This document shows positions 55,737 to 64,000 of a stretch of DNA of 64,000 nt, piece by piece (within the stretch, counting starts at the first letter, position 1; each line of letters opens with the position of its first letter). The translations under genes and the position numbers were made by a program. The notes under the pieces were generated by a model. That model was not told the origin of the DNA, ran no database searches, and saw only the letters and a program-made list of their open reading frames with translations. Source of the DNA: Nitratireductor aestuarii (lineage in GTDB: Bacteria > Pseudomonadota > Alphaproteobacteria > Rhizobiales > Rhizobiaceae); the NCBI RefSeq assembly GCF_014641695.1, contig NZ_BMIF01000007.1:208638-272637 (forward strand), read 5' to 3'.

Positions 55737-56780
55737 TTAGACTGTCTGCGGCTCGCGCTTTTCTTCGCTCTCGCTGGCGAGATCCAGAACCCGCTGCAGC
55801 TCGGCCGCATGGCGGAAGCTCGGCTCCGTCTGCATGTTCAGGCGGATTGCATTGACGAAGCGCTCGTAGTTCGTCGCCACAGGCAGGACTTCGACCGTGC
55901 GCCAGGTGCCCGTCTCAACATCGTCATCCAGACAGACGCGTAGGTGCGAATCGAGGTGCGTGTGCTGCACTTCAATGCCGCCCTTGTCGCCATAGACGCG
56001 CAGGCGCAGTTCGTTGATGTGCCCGGTCGCCCAGCGGCTCGCATGGATCACGCCCAGCGCACCACTGCTGAACGACGCTGTCATGACGAAGCTGTCGTTG
56101 GCGTCGAGGTGATACTCGCCGATCTGGTCGCCCTCGGCCTTTGGGAAGGTGCGCAGGCGGCAGGTCATGTCCTCGATGCTGGTCGCAGCACCAAAGGCCA
56201 CGAAGTCGAGGATGTGGATACCGACATCGCCCAACACGCCATTGGAGCCATGGCCCTTCGACAGACGCCAGAGCCATTGCTGACCCGTGCGCCAGTCACC
56301 CCAGGCCTTGGAGACCAGCCAACTCTGCAGATAGGAAGCCTCGATGTGCTTCACCGTTCCGATTTGGCCGGCCTGGACGAGTTCGCGCGCAGCATGGATC
56401 TGGGCCACGTTGCGGTAGCTCAAGTTCACCATCGCCACCACACCCATCTTCACGGCTGCTTCTGCCATGGTGAGCGCGTCGGCATAGTTGGTGGCCAATG
56501 GCTTCTCGCACATCACATGCTTGCCGGCGGCAAGGCAGGCCATGGTGGTGGCATAGTGGGCGGCGTCGGGCGTGACATTGCTGACGGCCTCGAAGTCGCC
56601 CCAAGCCAGGGCTTCTTCAATGGTGCTGAAGGCGCGGCCGATGCCGTGGGCCTCGCAGAAGGTGGCGAGACGAACGGGGTCGGTGTCCACCGCCCCCACG
56701 AGATGTACGCCAGGAAGAGACGCAAAGCGGACGGCATGCTGGTTCGCCATCTTGCCGGTGCCTAGAATGAGCAGGCGCAT
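55737..56780 (-). CDS. thuB: ThuB-like Gfo/Idh/MocA family oxidoreductase
   Basis: The 347-residue NAD(P)-dependent oxidoreductase has a Rossmann start RLLILGTGKMANQHA, the catalytic EKP motif in HVMCEKPLA and a C-terminal substrate domain. It follows a ThuA-like gene by 14 bases and matches the length of S. meliloti ThuB, which works with ThuA in the use of trehalose and related disaccharides through 3-keto sugars. The thuEFGK transporter genes are not here, so the sugar is uncertain. The symbol is by likeness. Confidence 0.7.
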   Translation of the reverse strand: MRLLILGTGKMANQHAVRFASLPGVHLVGAVDTDPVRLATFCEAHGIGRAFSTIEEALAWGDFEAVSNVTPDAAHYATTMACLAAGKHVMCEKPLATNYADALTMAEAAVKMGVVAMVNLSYRNVAQIHAARELVQAGQIGTVKHIEASYLQSWLVSKAWGDWRTGQQWLWRLSKGHGSNGVLGDVGIHILDFVAFGAATSIEDMTCRLRTFPKAEGDQIGEYHLDANDSFVMTASFSSGALGVIHASRWATGHINELRLRVYGDKGGIEVQHTHLDSHLRVCLDDDVETGTWRTVEVLPVATNYERFVNAIRLNMQTEPSFRHAAELQRVLDLASESEEKREPQTV

Positions 56781-56794
56781 GATGAGGATCTTTC

Positions 56795-57580
56795 CTACTT
56801 GTAGCCTTCTTCGCCGGGCTTGTGCAGTTTCGGTCCGCGTTCAACGATCGGCTCGATCGCCTGATCGACCGGCACGTTTGGCGCCTTGTGAATGCTCGTC
56901 AAAGCAGGCCCCGAAGGCCGTGCCCAGCGGACAGCGTTGCGCAGCACCAGACCGACATTGCTGTCGTGATAGGTCGGATAGGTCTCGTGGCCCGGACGGA
57001 AATAGAAGATGTTGCCGGCGCCACGGCGATAGGTGAGACCGGAGCGGAACACTTCACCACCCTGGAACCATGAGATGAAAACCGTCTCAAGAGGTTCCGG
57101 CACGGAGAAGGGTTCGCCGTACATCTCTTCATTCTCAAGCTCGAAATATTCGGGCAGACCCGCAGCGATCGGGTGCCGCGGATTGACCACCCAGAGCCGC
57201 TCGCGCTCGCCCGCCTCGCGCCACTTCAGCGCGCAGGGCGTGCCCATCAGGCGCTTGAAGATTTTGGAGAAATGCGCCGAATGCAGGAGGATGAGGCCCA
57301 TGCCTTCGAACACGCGGGCCGCGATGCGCTCGACAATAGCGTCGTCCACCGCGCGGTGTGCCTTGTGGCCCCACCAGACAAGCACATCGGTACGCGCCAG
57401 GACCTCTTCGGTCAGGCCATGTTCCGGGTCCTGAAGCACGACGGTGGAAACATCGATATCGCCATCGGCGGCTATCGCCTGGGCGATCGTGGTGTGCATT
57501 CCCTGAGGATAAAGCGAGCGGACGATTTCGTTTTCCTGCTCGTGTACGTTCTCACCCCAGACCAAGGCTCTGATATTCAT
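56795..57580 (-). CDS. thuA: ThuA-like protein (trehalose utilisation)
   Basis: The 261-residue protein begins [20 protein letters not shown] and has [36 protein letters not shown] and a [19 protein letters not shown] ending, the amidotransferase-like ThuA fold. S. meliloti ThuA has the same length as I recall. It is the first gene of a two-gene operon with thuB. No regulator is adjacent. Confidence 0.8.
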   Translation of the reverse strand: MNIRALVWGENVHEQENEIVRSLYPQGMHTTIAQAIAADGDIDVSTVVLQDPEHGLTEEVLARTDVLVWWGHKAHRAVDDAIVERIAARVFEGMGLILLHSAHFSKIFKRLMGTPCALKWREAGERERLWVVNPRHPIAAGLPEYFELENEEMYGEPFSVPEPLETVFISWFQGGEVFRSGLTYRRGAGNIFYFRPGHETYPTYHDSNVGLVLRNAVRWARPSGPALTSIHKAPNVPVDQAIEPIVERGPKLHKPGEEGYK

Positions 57581-57806
57581 TGAAAGGGCTCTTTCCCAAT
57601 GCCTGGTTACGACAGCATAAGCGCTGTTCTTCTGAAATTTCCCTTAACGGTGGCATTTGACCTGAAAATGGCGCTGCTAGGCCCGAAATTCGCAGAACTC
57701 CCCCACGCATATAGCGAAGCGTCGACGCGCATCTACCGGCCGCCTGCACAACCGCTCTTCAGTCTAAAGAGATGAGATAGGGATTGGGTTCCAGAAATAC
57801 GAACAG

Positions 57807-57828
57807 GGCGGAGCCTCGGGGCTCCGCC
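57807..57828 (-). terminator. Hairpin after the WlbA-like gene, weak terminator
   Basis: GGCGGAGCC (57807-57815) and GGCTCCGCC (57820-57828) form a 9-pair stem around TCGG, 10 bases after the stop of the next gene on the minus strand. No strong T-run follows. Confidence 0.5.
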
Positions 57829-57837
57829 TCATTGCAA

Positions 57838-58836
57838 TCAGCCGGCGCGGGCGACACCTGGCGTTGAGCTATCCCCAGCCGGTCGCTCATGCTTCACCGT
57901 ACCTTCGGTGAGGATACGCAGAACCTCGATGGCCTCGGCGCCGTTGGTGCGTGGTTCAGCGCGCGTGTTGATGCAGTCAATATAATGCTGCAACTCACGC
58001 GTCAGAGGCATCGCCTCCTGTACAGCCACATAGGTGGGCTCTTCGGCGGTAAACGCCCACTGCCCGCTGTCGCGCCACACGGCATGACGATAAACGGCAA
58101 GCTTGCGTTCCCACGGCTCGGCATCATCGAACACGGCCATGGCCTTGTTGCCGACGACGGTCAGGCGCCTCTCGCGATACGGATTAAGACGCGAAGTGAA
58201 GAGATGGCTGCGAACACCATTGGCGAAGCGCATATGGACGTGCGCGAAATCACTGAGGTTATCCAGCAGGGCCGCGCCCTCGCCTCGGACTTCGACCGGA
58301 GCTTCGCCGGTGATCGCCAGGATCATGGAGAGATCGTGGGGTGCGAGATCCCAGAGCGCGTCGCTTTCGGTATGGAACTTGCCGAGCCCGAGGCGGTGAG
58401 AGTGGATGTACTTCACCTCGCCGAGCTCGCCCTCATCAATCAGCTGCTTCAGCTTCTCGAACGCAGGGTGGAAGCGCAGCACGTGGCCCACCATGAAGAC
58501 ACGTCCAGCTTCACGGGCAGCATTCACGGCGCGCTCCGCATCCTTGACGGTGAGTGCGATGGGCTTTTCAACCAGCACGTCCTTGCCTGCGCGGACGGCG
58601 CGGATCGCCAATTCAGCGTGGAACTGCGGTGGAAGCGCTATGACAAGCGCGTCGATGTCGGGATCATCAAACAGGTTGTCGGGGTCGATCGCACGGCAGC
58701 CCTGCTCGATGGCAAAGCCCTCGGCTCGCGGTCGGTTGGCATCCGATACAGCACTCAGTGCACCCAGCGATTTGAGTGTTCGGATATGGTTGGAACCCCA
58801 ATACCCGCACCCAAGGACAGCAATCCGCGGCTTCAT
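57838..58836 (-). CDS. WlbA-like Gfo/Idh/MocA family dehydrogenase
   Basis: The 332-residue protein has the Rossmann start RIAVLGCGYWGSNHIRTLKSLG, the EKP motif in VLVEKPIALT and a C-terminal domain with SHRLGLGKFHTESDALWDLAPHDLSMIL. It resembles WlbA/WbpB, which oxidise the 3-hydroxyl of UDP-N-acetyl-glucosaminuronate for surface sugars. Position near an exopolysaccharide cluster supports a polysaccharide role. A hairpin follows. Upstream, 292 bases to the MipA gene show no gene. Confidence 0.78.
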   Translation of the reverse strand: MKPRIAVLGCGYWGSNHIRTLKSLGALSAVSDANRPRAEGFAIEQGCRAIDPDNLFDDPDIDALVIALPPQFHAELAIRAVRAGKDVLVEKPIALTVKDAERAVNAAREAGRVFMVGHVLRFHPAFEKLKQLIDEGELGEVKYIHSHRLGLGKFHTESDALWDLAPHDLSMILAITGEAPVEVRGEGAALLDNLSDFAHVHMRFANGVRSHLFTSRLNPYRERRLTVVGNKAMAVFDDAEPWERKLAVYRHAVWRDSGQWAFTAEEPTYVAVQEAMPLTRELQHYIDCINTRAEPRTNGAEAIEVLRILTEGTVKHERPAGDSSTPGVARAG

Positions 58837-59128
58837 TCGTTCATCGCACTTTACAATTTCCGCGAGACATATTCCTGCTCGCTTTTCAACTCAAGCCCGC
58901 CCGAGGATAAAGTTTTGTAATGGTATTTATCCTCAGGCATAGCCAGCGACTCGCATTCTATCCTCGTTCCGCAGCTCTCTGGTACTCTGAACAGAAGGCC
59001 ATAAGGTGACGGTCGGGTGCTGAGAAACAGACATTTACGCTCTGTTAGCCCTGTTTCCCCTTTCAGCGAACGGAAAGCTTTCGATAACAATTAGCTTATG
59101 CGAAACACATGAATGATTAGTTGTAGTT

Positions 59129-59941
59129 GTGGGTACCACAGTGACACATAGATTCGGACTCGGAGTAATCGCAGCGAGCGCAATGCTCGCTCTCGCTTCA
59201 CCTTCACAGGCGCAGAGCTTCTATTCCGGCGACTGGAGCCTCACGATTGGCGCGGCCGGAATGCTGGTTCCGCAGTATGAAGGCGACGACACCTATCATT
59301 TCGTCGCCCAGCCCCTCATTTCGTTCGGCCGCCAGGGAACGCAGCAGCGCTTCACCTCGCGCAATGACAATATCTCCATCGGTCTCGTCGACACGGGAAC
59401 GTTCCGCATCGGACCGACGGGCAAGCTTGTCTTCGGACGTGACGGTGGCGACTCAGAGGATCTCATTGGCCTCAACCCAGTGCGCTTCGGAGTTGAGATC
59501 GGCGGCTTCGCGGAGGTCTATCCGACCGACTGGATGCGTGTTCGTGGCGAGGTTCGCCGCGGCATCCGCGCCCACGACGGAATGGTGGCCGATCTCGCGC
59601 TCGACGCCTTTACCGATATCGCGCCTGACGTGCAGGTTTCGGCTGGTCCGCGCCTTAGCTGGGCGAACGACCACTATTTCGATGCCTATTACGGAGTCTC
59701 TCCCGAGGAGTCGATTGCATCGGGCATTACCCCCTACAACCCCGGCAGCGGCTTGAAATCCATCGGCATCGGCGGCGCGATCAAGTGGGACGTCACCGAC
59801 ACCATCCAGACGAGCGTCTTTGCCGAGTACAGCCGCCTTTCCGGCCCGGCTGCCGACTCAACGCTGGTACGTGAACGCGGCAGCAAGAACCAGTTCCTGT
59901 TCGGCCTGTCGGCCACCTACCGGTTCGACTTCTCTCTCTAA
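59129..59941 (+). CDS. MipA/OmpV-like outer-membrane protein
   Basis: The 270-residue protein has a signal peptide (LGVIAASAMLALASPSQAQS), then a beta-strand-rich barrel with aromatic residues and a C-terminal strand ending YRFDFSL, a typical outer-membrane signal. It matches the MipA/OmpV scaffold family as judged by the GAAGMLVPQYEGDD opening. The start is uncertain: GTG at 59129 or 59141, neither with a clear ribosome binding site. A terminator follows. Confidence 0.8.
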   Translation: MGTTVTHRFGLGVIAASAMLALASPSQAQSFYSGDWSLTIGAAGMLVPQYEGDDTYHFVAQPLISFGRQGTQQRFTSRNDNISIGLVDTGTFRIGPTGKLVFGRDGGDSEDLIGLNPVRFGVEIGGFAEVYPTDWMRVRGEVRRGIRAHDGMVADLALDAFTDIAPDVQVSAGPRLSWANDHYFDAYYGVSPEESIASGITPYNPGSGLKSIGIGGAIKWDVTDTIQTSVFAEYSRLSGPAADSTLVRERGSKNQFLFGLSATYRFDFSL

Positions 59942-59967
59942 GTCGAGGCAACTCGGTAACGGTTCTG

Positions 59968-60006
59968 GAGCGGTTCCGCCTTGCGGCGGGGCCGCTCTTT
60001 TCGTTT
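59968..60006 (+). terminator. Terminator after the MipA-like gene
   Basis: GAGCGG (59968-59973) and CCGCTC (59992-59997), extended inward by G-U and G-C pairs, enclose a TTGC loop and are followed by TTTTCGTTT. It ends the MipA transcript before the tRNA promoter. Confidence 0.75.
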
Positions 60007-60096
60007 GTGCTGGAAAGGCTGACCTTATCATCTGTGACGGGTTGGCGCATCCTGGGGCGCTTGTGAAAAACTCGGCGGATTAGCGAATTATCGTGC

Positions 60097-60125
60097 TTGA
60101 CACTGTGCAAGGGTCGCTCTTATAT
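60097..60125 (+). promoter_or_regulatory. Promoter of the tRNA-Met gene
   Basis: TTGACA (60097-60102) and TTATAT (60120-60125) are 17 bases apart, an almost perfect sigma-70-type promoter about 40 bases before the tRNA. Confidence 0.8.
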
Positions 60126-60164
60126 CCGCGCAACCTCACGGTTCTGCTTCGCAGGGCCGACCGG

Positions 60165-60241
60165 GGCGGAGTAGCTCAGTTGGTTAGAGCAGCGGAATCA
60201 TAATCCGCGTGTCGGGGGTTCAAGTCCCTCCTCCGCTACCA
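60165..60241 (+). tRNA. tRNA-Met (anticodon CAT)
   Basis: A 77-base cloverleaf: acceptor arms GGCGGAG and CTCCGCT (first pair G-U), D-arm AGCTCAGTTGGTTAGAGC, anticodon stem GCGGA/TCCGC around ATCATAA with CAT at 60199-60201, and T-arm GGGGGTTCAAGTCCCTC. CCA is encoded (60239-60241). The D-loop and acceptor fit elongator Met rather than initiator; a lysidine-modified Ile tRNA also has CAT and is less likely. Confidence 0.93.
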
Positions 60242-60372
60242 TTTAGCTCCCATGGTTCGCATTCAAAGAAGAACTACAGTCAGCGTTTTCGCGCGCAGAA
60301 TCACTCGCGCACGCGTCTGTCCTCGCGCACCGCAGTACTGAATCCGTCCTAGGAGTTGAGCAGCTTCCGCCC

Positions 60373-61743
60373 CTACACCCTCCGTCGCCGCGCGTGCCTC
60401 CCCTGCACGACGGCGGGGACGCTCGTGTCATTCGGCTCGTCGGTGATTGCGAGATGGCGGATCTGGCTGCCGTCGCGCAGTTCGATGATGCCCTTGATGT
60501 TGCGGCGGAGTGGCTTCAGATCGCGGCTGAAGAGCACCGCGTTGAAGTAGACGAAGGCCACGGCTACCGCCATGGTTCGCAGCGGATAGTCGACCACACA
60601 GTGGATCAGGACAAACAGGATGGCCAGGAACGCAGCCTTCTGGAAGTGGCTGTGCCGCACCTGCATCAGCTGCGACAGGAGAAGAACGCCGTAGACGCCG
60701 AGCAGCAGGGCTGCGAACAGGCCACCCTCGAAGATCACTTCCAGGAAGTCGTTGTGGGCGTGGTTGACGTAGTAACTCCGCACCAGGCCCGGATCTTCAT
60801 AGATCTGGTAGGCCAAGGGGAAGTTGCCGTAGCCGATGCCGAAAAACCAGTTGTCCCTGATGGCCGTGAGGGTGGTGCTGGCAAAGGCCGCGCGGTTGGC
60901 GTCGGCAAGATCCCGCTCCTCGAAGAGCGCCATCGTGCCCAGTGCGTAGACGCCAAGGACTGCCGCCACCACCACCACGCCCCAGATACTCAGACGTGAC
61001 CGTGAGGCGAGGAAAGCTACGGAGGTGACGAGGGCCGCAAGGCCGAGCAATACGCCTGCCCGCGACCCCGCCGCCAGAAGCACAAGCAGAAAGAGCAGGA
61101 TGGCGATCGCCGACCAGAGCCGCGATCCCTTGAAGGTCAGCAGGTATAGGAGGAACGGCAACGTCGTATAAAGCAGCGACGCGAAGTGGTTGCGATTGGC
61201 GAAGAAGCCCGCCCTGATCGTGAAGGGCAGGAGGTCACTGATCGCCACGTTGCTTGAGGCCGAATACTGGATCAGCGCCGCGATGCCGTTGCAGCCGACG
61301 CCTATCAACAGGAAGGGCAGAAGAGCGTGAAGCTGCTCGCCAGGAAGCCGCAGCAGGGCCAGGAAGAGGATGACGAGGACGGCGACATAGAGGAACGTCT
61401 CAAGCGTGCGTCCGAGCCCCAGACTGATGAACTCCGGCCCTGCCCCTCCCAGCTCCTGCCGCCCGCTGAGCAGCAGAGAATCGCGGAAGAGGCTTAAAAG
61501 TCCCGATGGCAGCGGCACGAGTTGCAACAACAGCACGGCAAGGAGGGCGCCGCAGAACCACAGGACCCTGCCATCGATCTCCTCCCCTTCCCCTGAGGCC
61601 AGAATGGGCGTGGCGCAGAGCAGGATCAGGATCTGCAGGACGGTGTCGGTCCACAGCCCTGTGGCCGCCCCGCCGCCAAGCAGCCCCGATGCGATGAGGG
61701 CTGTCCCGAGGGCATATTTTCGGAAATCAGCCGTCCGTCGCAT
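60373..61743 (-). CDS. O-antigen ligase-like polysaccharide polymerase
   Basis: The 456-residue protein has about eleven membrane helices and the Wzy/WaaL hallmark loop with SYYVNHAHNDFLEVIFEGG. A periplasmic loop with AGFFANRNHFAS is also typical. It likely polymerises or ligates exopolysaccharide repeat units in the inner membrane. It overlaps the next upstream gene by 17 bases. The last gene of the minus-strand cluster. Confidence 0.85.
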   Translation of the reverse strand: MRRTADFRKYALGTALIASGLLGGGAATGLWTDTVLQILILLCATPILASGEGEEIDGRVLWFCGALLAVLLLQLVPLPSGLLSLFRDSLLLSGRQELGGAGPEFISLGLGRTLETFLYVAVLVILFLALLRLPGEQLHALLPFLLIGVGCNGIAALIQYSASSNVAISDLLPFTIRAGFFANRNHFASLLYTTLPFLLYLLTFKGSRLWSAIAILLFLLVLLAAGSRAGVLLGLAALVTSVAFLASRSRLSIWGVVVVAAVLGVYALGTMALFEERDLADANRAAFASTTLTAIRDNWFFGIGYGNFPLAYQIYEDPGLVRSYYVNHAHNDFLEVIFEGGLFAALLLGVYGVLLLSQLMQVRHSHFQKAAFLAILFVLIHCVVDYPLRTMAVAVAFVYFNAVLFSRDLKPLRRNIKGIIELRDGSQIRHLAITDEPNDTSVPAVVQGRHARRRRV

Positions 61744-62968
61744 GAGGCTCTGCTCTTTCTATCCTGACGAAATGGAAACGAACGTTTCCGGAATAGCGGT
61801 TCTGCCAGCTTTCCGCGATCACGTCCGTGGCAAGCTCGATACGCTGGAGGGCACATGGGCCTGTGTCGAAGGTAAGCTCCAGCTCACGTTCCTTGTAGCT
61901 GCCTTCAGGGATGCGCAGGCGCGCCAGTTCCTTGCCATTTTCAGCGCATCTGACCCGCCAGAAGAGCGTACGCGGCGCGCGCAGACCGGAAGCATCCGCC
62001 TCGGCGAACAGGCGGTACTTGCCTTGCGGCAACACCAGCGACTGATTCAGGACGAGGTCCTTGGCGGGCGCGTCGAGGAACCGGACAGCCGCACCGTGCG
62101 AGCTCGGGTCAGCGGAGAAACGAATCTCTGCGGCGCGGGTGTTGCGGCGCTGCCAGGAGAACGGCGGGGCATCCAGGGCATCGGCCTGAAAGACACTGTT
62201 GTGGACGAAGCCTGAGAGATGACGCTCTTCTTCGGGAACGGTGAAGCGGAAGAGGCGGTAGCCTTCATCATAGCGCTTGGCCGACATGAAAGCGCGGACC
62301 GCGGCGCTGATCTCATTGCGCGTGGGAGGCTCAGGCGTCGCAGCCAGATCCATCAGGACGCGGTAAGCAAAGTCGAGCCCTTCAGGCTGGCGGGTCAAAC
62401 CCGACACGAGGCCCCAGCGCCAGGGAGCGCCAGCCTTCATCGCGGCAAGGATCGTCTGGTAGGCGTCCTCCTGAGAGAGGAGCGCCGGGAGGACTGGCAT
62501 CACCACGTTGAGTCGGTCTGGCCAGCGCCGCAGCAACAAGTCCAGCCGCTCGACAGCGGAGGCGTAATCGCCCCTCTCGATCGCGGCTGCGATCAGGTGC
62601 TGCAGCGCCAGGATCTCGGTATGGGAGATGCGGTTTGCCTGCAGGAACAGCCGCTCAGCTTCGTCGCCATTCCCTGCTCGCCGCTCGAGTTCGGCGGCAA
62701 GGCTGTGAAGGCGTGCGTCTGCCGGGCTGAATGCCAGCCCGGTGCGTGTCAGCTCGCGTTGTTGTTCGAGGGATGAAGAAGGCTGGCTCGCGTTCAGTTC
62801 CGCGACCAGCCAGGCAACCCGCGCGTCAGTGTTGAGCGGGTTGAGCCGAAGGGCGGCTTCAGGGGCCTCTGCCTCAATTGACCGGCTTAAGCCGGTCACC
62901 GAGACGAGCAGCAGCGTTGCGGATGCTGCGAGCCATACGATCCACGACGGTCCCGGTCTTTTGCTCAT
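61727..62968 (-). CDS. Exopolysaccharide-cluster protein with TPR-like helices
   Basis: The 413-residue protein has an N-terminal membrane helix (WIVWLAASATLLLVSVTGL), a run of helical repeats with LNPLNTDARVAWLVAELNA, RTGLAFSPADARLHSLAAELERRAGN and LDLLLRRWPDRLNVVMPVL, and a C-terminal beta domain (YRLFAEADASGLRAPRTLFWRVRCAE). I see no named family. It probably holds the polymerase or chain-length proteins together. The ATG used is 62968, since its membrane helix begins there; it overlaps the autokinase gene by 95 bases. An upstream ATG at 63019 would overlap by 146. Confidence 0.65.
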   Translation of the reverse strand: MSKRPGPSWIVWLAASATLLLVSVTGLSRSIEAEAPEAALRLNPLNTDARVAWLVAELNASQPSSSLEQQRELTRTGLAFSPADARLHSLAAELERRAGNGDEAERLFLQANRISHTEILALQHLIAAAIERGDYASAVERLDLLLRRWPDRLNVVMPVLPALLSQEDAYQTILAAMKAGAPWRWGLVSGLTRQPEGLDFAYRVLMDLAATPEPPTRNEISAAVRAFMSAKRYDEGYRLFRFTVPEEERHLSGFVHNSVFQADALDAPPFSWQRRNTRAAEIRFSADPSSHGAAVRFLDAPAKDLVLNQSLVLPQGKYRLFAEADASGLRAPRTLFWRVRCAENGKELARLRIPEGSYKERELELTFDTGPCALQRIELATDVIAESWQNRYSGNVRFHFVRIERAEPHATDG

Positions 62969-64000
62969 CCGTCTTTCGGTCCCCACCCTTTGCCTCAAGC
63001 TTCGGAAGCTCGCCGCCATACTGGTAGTAGTAATAGTTCATGTACTTGTAGGCATAGTTGTAGTCGAACTTGCCCACCGCAAAGCGCGATAGCGCCGCAC
63101 CGATCACATTGGCTCCCGCCGAACGCAGGCGCTTCAAGGCTGCCTTGGCCGACTTGCGCGACACGTTGTTGGCCGAGACCAGAAGCAGCGTACTGTGGGC
63201 GATGCGGCTCAGGATCGGCGCATCGGAAAGGCCGATCACCGGCGGGCTGTCGATGATGATGAGATCGAAGCGCGCCGACATGTACTGGACCAGCAGCGCC
63301 ATCTTGGTCGATGACAGAAGATCGGCCGGGTTGGGCGGCAGCGTGCCCGATGTGATCACCCAGACGTTGTCTTCCTTCGTCTTCTTGATCGTACCAGGCA
63401 GGTCGTCGCGACCGACCGAATTGGTCAGAAGATTGCTCAGGCCCAGCGTGTTGTCGACGCCGAACTGGCGGTGCATGGTCGGCTTGCGCATGTCAGCGTC
63501 CACCACCAGCACCTTGGTGCCGAGCGCGCCGAAGTCGGTGGCGAGTTTCCTGACCGTCGTCGACTTGGCTTCATTGGGCTCGGAGCTTGAGACCATCAGC
63601 GTCTTCGGCAGGCCTTCGGTGCCGGAGAACTGGATCGAGGTTCGAAGGCTGCGATAGGCTTCAGACAGGCCGGACTTCGGATCGGTCAGGCTTGTCCCCA
63701 GGTCCTCCTCCTCGATCTTCGGCAGGATGCCAAGGACCGGAATGCCCAGTTCCCGCTCCACCTGGTCCGGATTGACGAAGGTGTTGTTCATCAGTTCCAG
63801 CAGGTAGATGATCGCTGCTCCAAGGCCCGCAAAGGCCACCAGCGCAATCGCCAGGTTGATCGACAGGCGTGGCGAGACGGGCGAGCCAGACAGGACGGCC
63901 GGATCGACGATGGAGGCGTTTTCCGACTTCAGTTCCGATCCGACGCCGAGCTCGTTCAGCTTGGCGATCAGTGAATCGTACTGGGAGCGGTTGGAGTCCA
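62874..64000 (-). CDS. Exopolysaccharide tyrosine autokinase (Wzc/ExoP type), C-terminal part
   Basis: About 375 residues are present; the gene runs off the window end. A membrane helix (AIALVAFAGLGAAIIYLLEL) follows the end of a Wzz-like domain (SIVDPAVLSGSPVSPRLSIN). The cytosolic kinase has Walker A' VLVVDADMRKP, Walker B LIIIDSPPVIGLSDA and a tyrosine cluster (YNYAYKYMNYYYYQY). The Walker A reads SSEPNEAKSTT, with Asn and Ala where the usual family pattern has glycines (P-G-E-G-K-S-T). It regulates chain length and export of exopolysaccharide. Confidence 0.88.
   Translation of the reverse strand, partial: DSNRSQYDSLIAKLNELGVGSELKSENASIVDPAVLSGSPVSPRLSINLAIALVAFAGLGAAIIYLLELMNNTFVNPDQVERELGIPVLGILPKIEEEDLGTSLTDPKSGLSEAYRSLRTSIQFSGTEGLPKTLMVSSSEPNEAKSTTVRKLATDFGALGTKVLVVDADMRKPTMHRQFGVDNTLGLSNLLTNSVGRDDLPGTIKKTKEDNVWVITSGTLPPNPADLLSSTKMALLVQYMSARFDLIIIDSPPVIGLSDAPILSRIAHSTLLLVSANNVSRKSAKAALKRLRSAGANVIGAALSRFAVGKFDYNYAYKYMNYYYYQYGGELPKLEAKGGDRKTDEQKTGTVVDRMARSIRNAAARLGDRLKPVN

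Overview
The window is a contiguous, GC-rich stretch of a chromosome from an alphaproteobacterium of the order Rhizobiales, most likely Rhizobiaceae or a close family. This rests on several marks: a fused trpE(G) gene preceded by a 14-codon leader ending in three Trp codons, the ChpT-CtrA-SciP cell-cycle genes within 8 kb, a choXWV choline transporter, thuA/thuB homologues, and CcrM-type GANTC sites upstream of ctrA and sciP. No CRISPR array, insertion sequence, prophage or rRNA gene was seen. One tRNA gene (Met, CAT) is present.

Layout. 1-6.4 kb: the 5' end of petB, petA, a DUF6665-type protein, hemF, a glutathionyl-hydroquinone-reductase-like GST, a GNAT acetyltransferase, an unusual protein whose N-terminus looks like the translocation domain of Salmonella SPI-2 effectors (4841-5800), and a VOC protein. 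6.5-16.1 kb: a MoxR/DUF58/BatA-like/large membrane protein operon on the minus strand, divergent from DUF1285, a Nudix CoA-pyrophosphatase-like gene and cca. 16.2-24.1 kb: DUF1059 protein, two coupled ABC exporter genes, trmL, Nudix, metallophosphoesterase, an anchored protein and an alpha/beta hydrolase. 24.1-31.3 kb: leuA and trpE(G), each with a leaderless leader peptide and alternative RNA structures, separated by small membrane proteins, a YciI protein, a PD-(D/E)XK-like protein and a cation efflux protein. 31.3-33 kb: PAP2 phosphatase and an Rnk-like protein.

33-37.25 kb is the clearest accessory segment. It opens with a very AT-rich stretch and holds three tightly spaced genes: a C39-like cysteine-peptidase-type protein, a cytosolic PQQ-type beta-propeller, and an ABC exporter interrupted by an in-frame TGA just before its signature motif. 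It looks like a peptide or small-molecule export cassette that is decaying or depends on readthrough.

37.2-47.3 kb: fhs, a DUF2333 protein, choXWV, a TrmH-type methyltransferase, a coiled-coil protein, a DUF1134 protein and chpT. 47.4-50.8 kb: a two-component flavin monooxygenase system (flavin reductase, LLM oxygenase, VOC protein) divergent from a LysR regulator, with an ATC-N9-GAT box between them. 50.9-54.5 kb: response regulator, ctrA, FliJ-like protein, two small membrane proteins and sciP. 54.5-59.9 kb: mnmA, thuB/thuA-like genes, a WlbA-like dehydrogenase and a MipA-like outer-membrane protein. 60.1-64 kb: tRNA-Met, then an exopolysaccharide cluster on the minus strand (O-antigen-ligase-like polymerase, TPR-like protein, tyrosine autokinase running off the window).

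Functions were assigned by reading translated sequences and motifs. No database search was run, and family names come from recognition.
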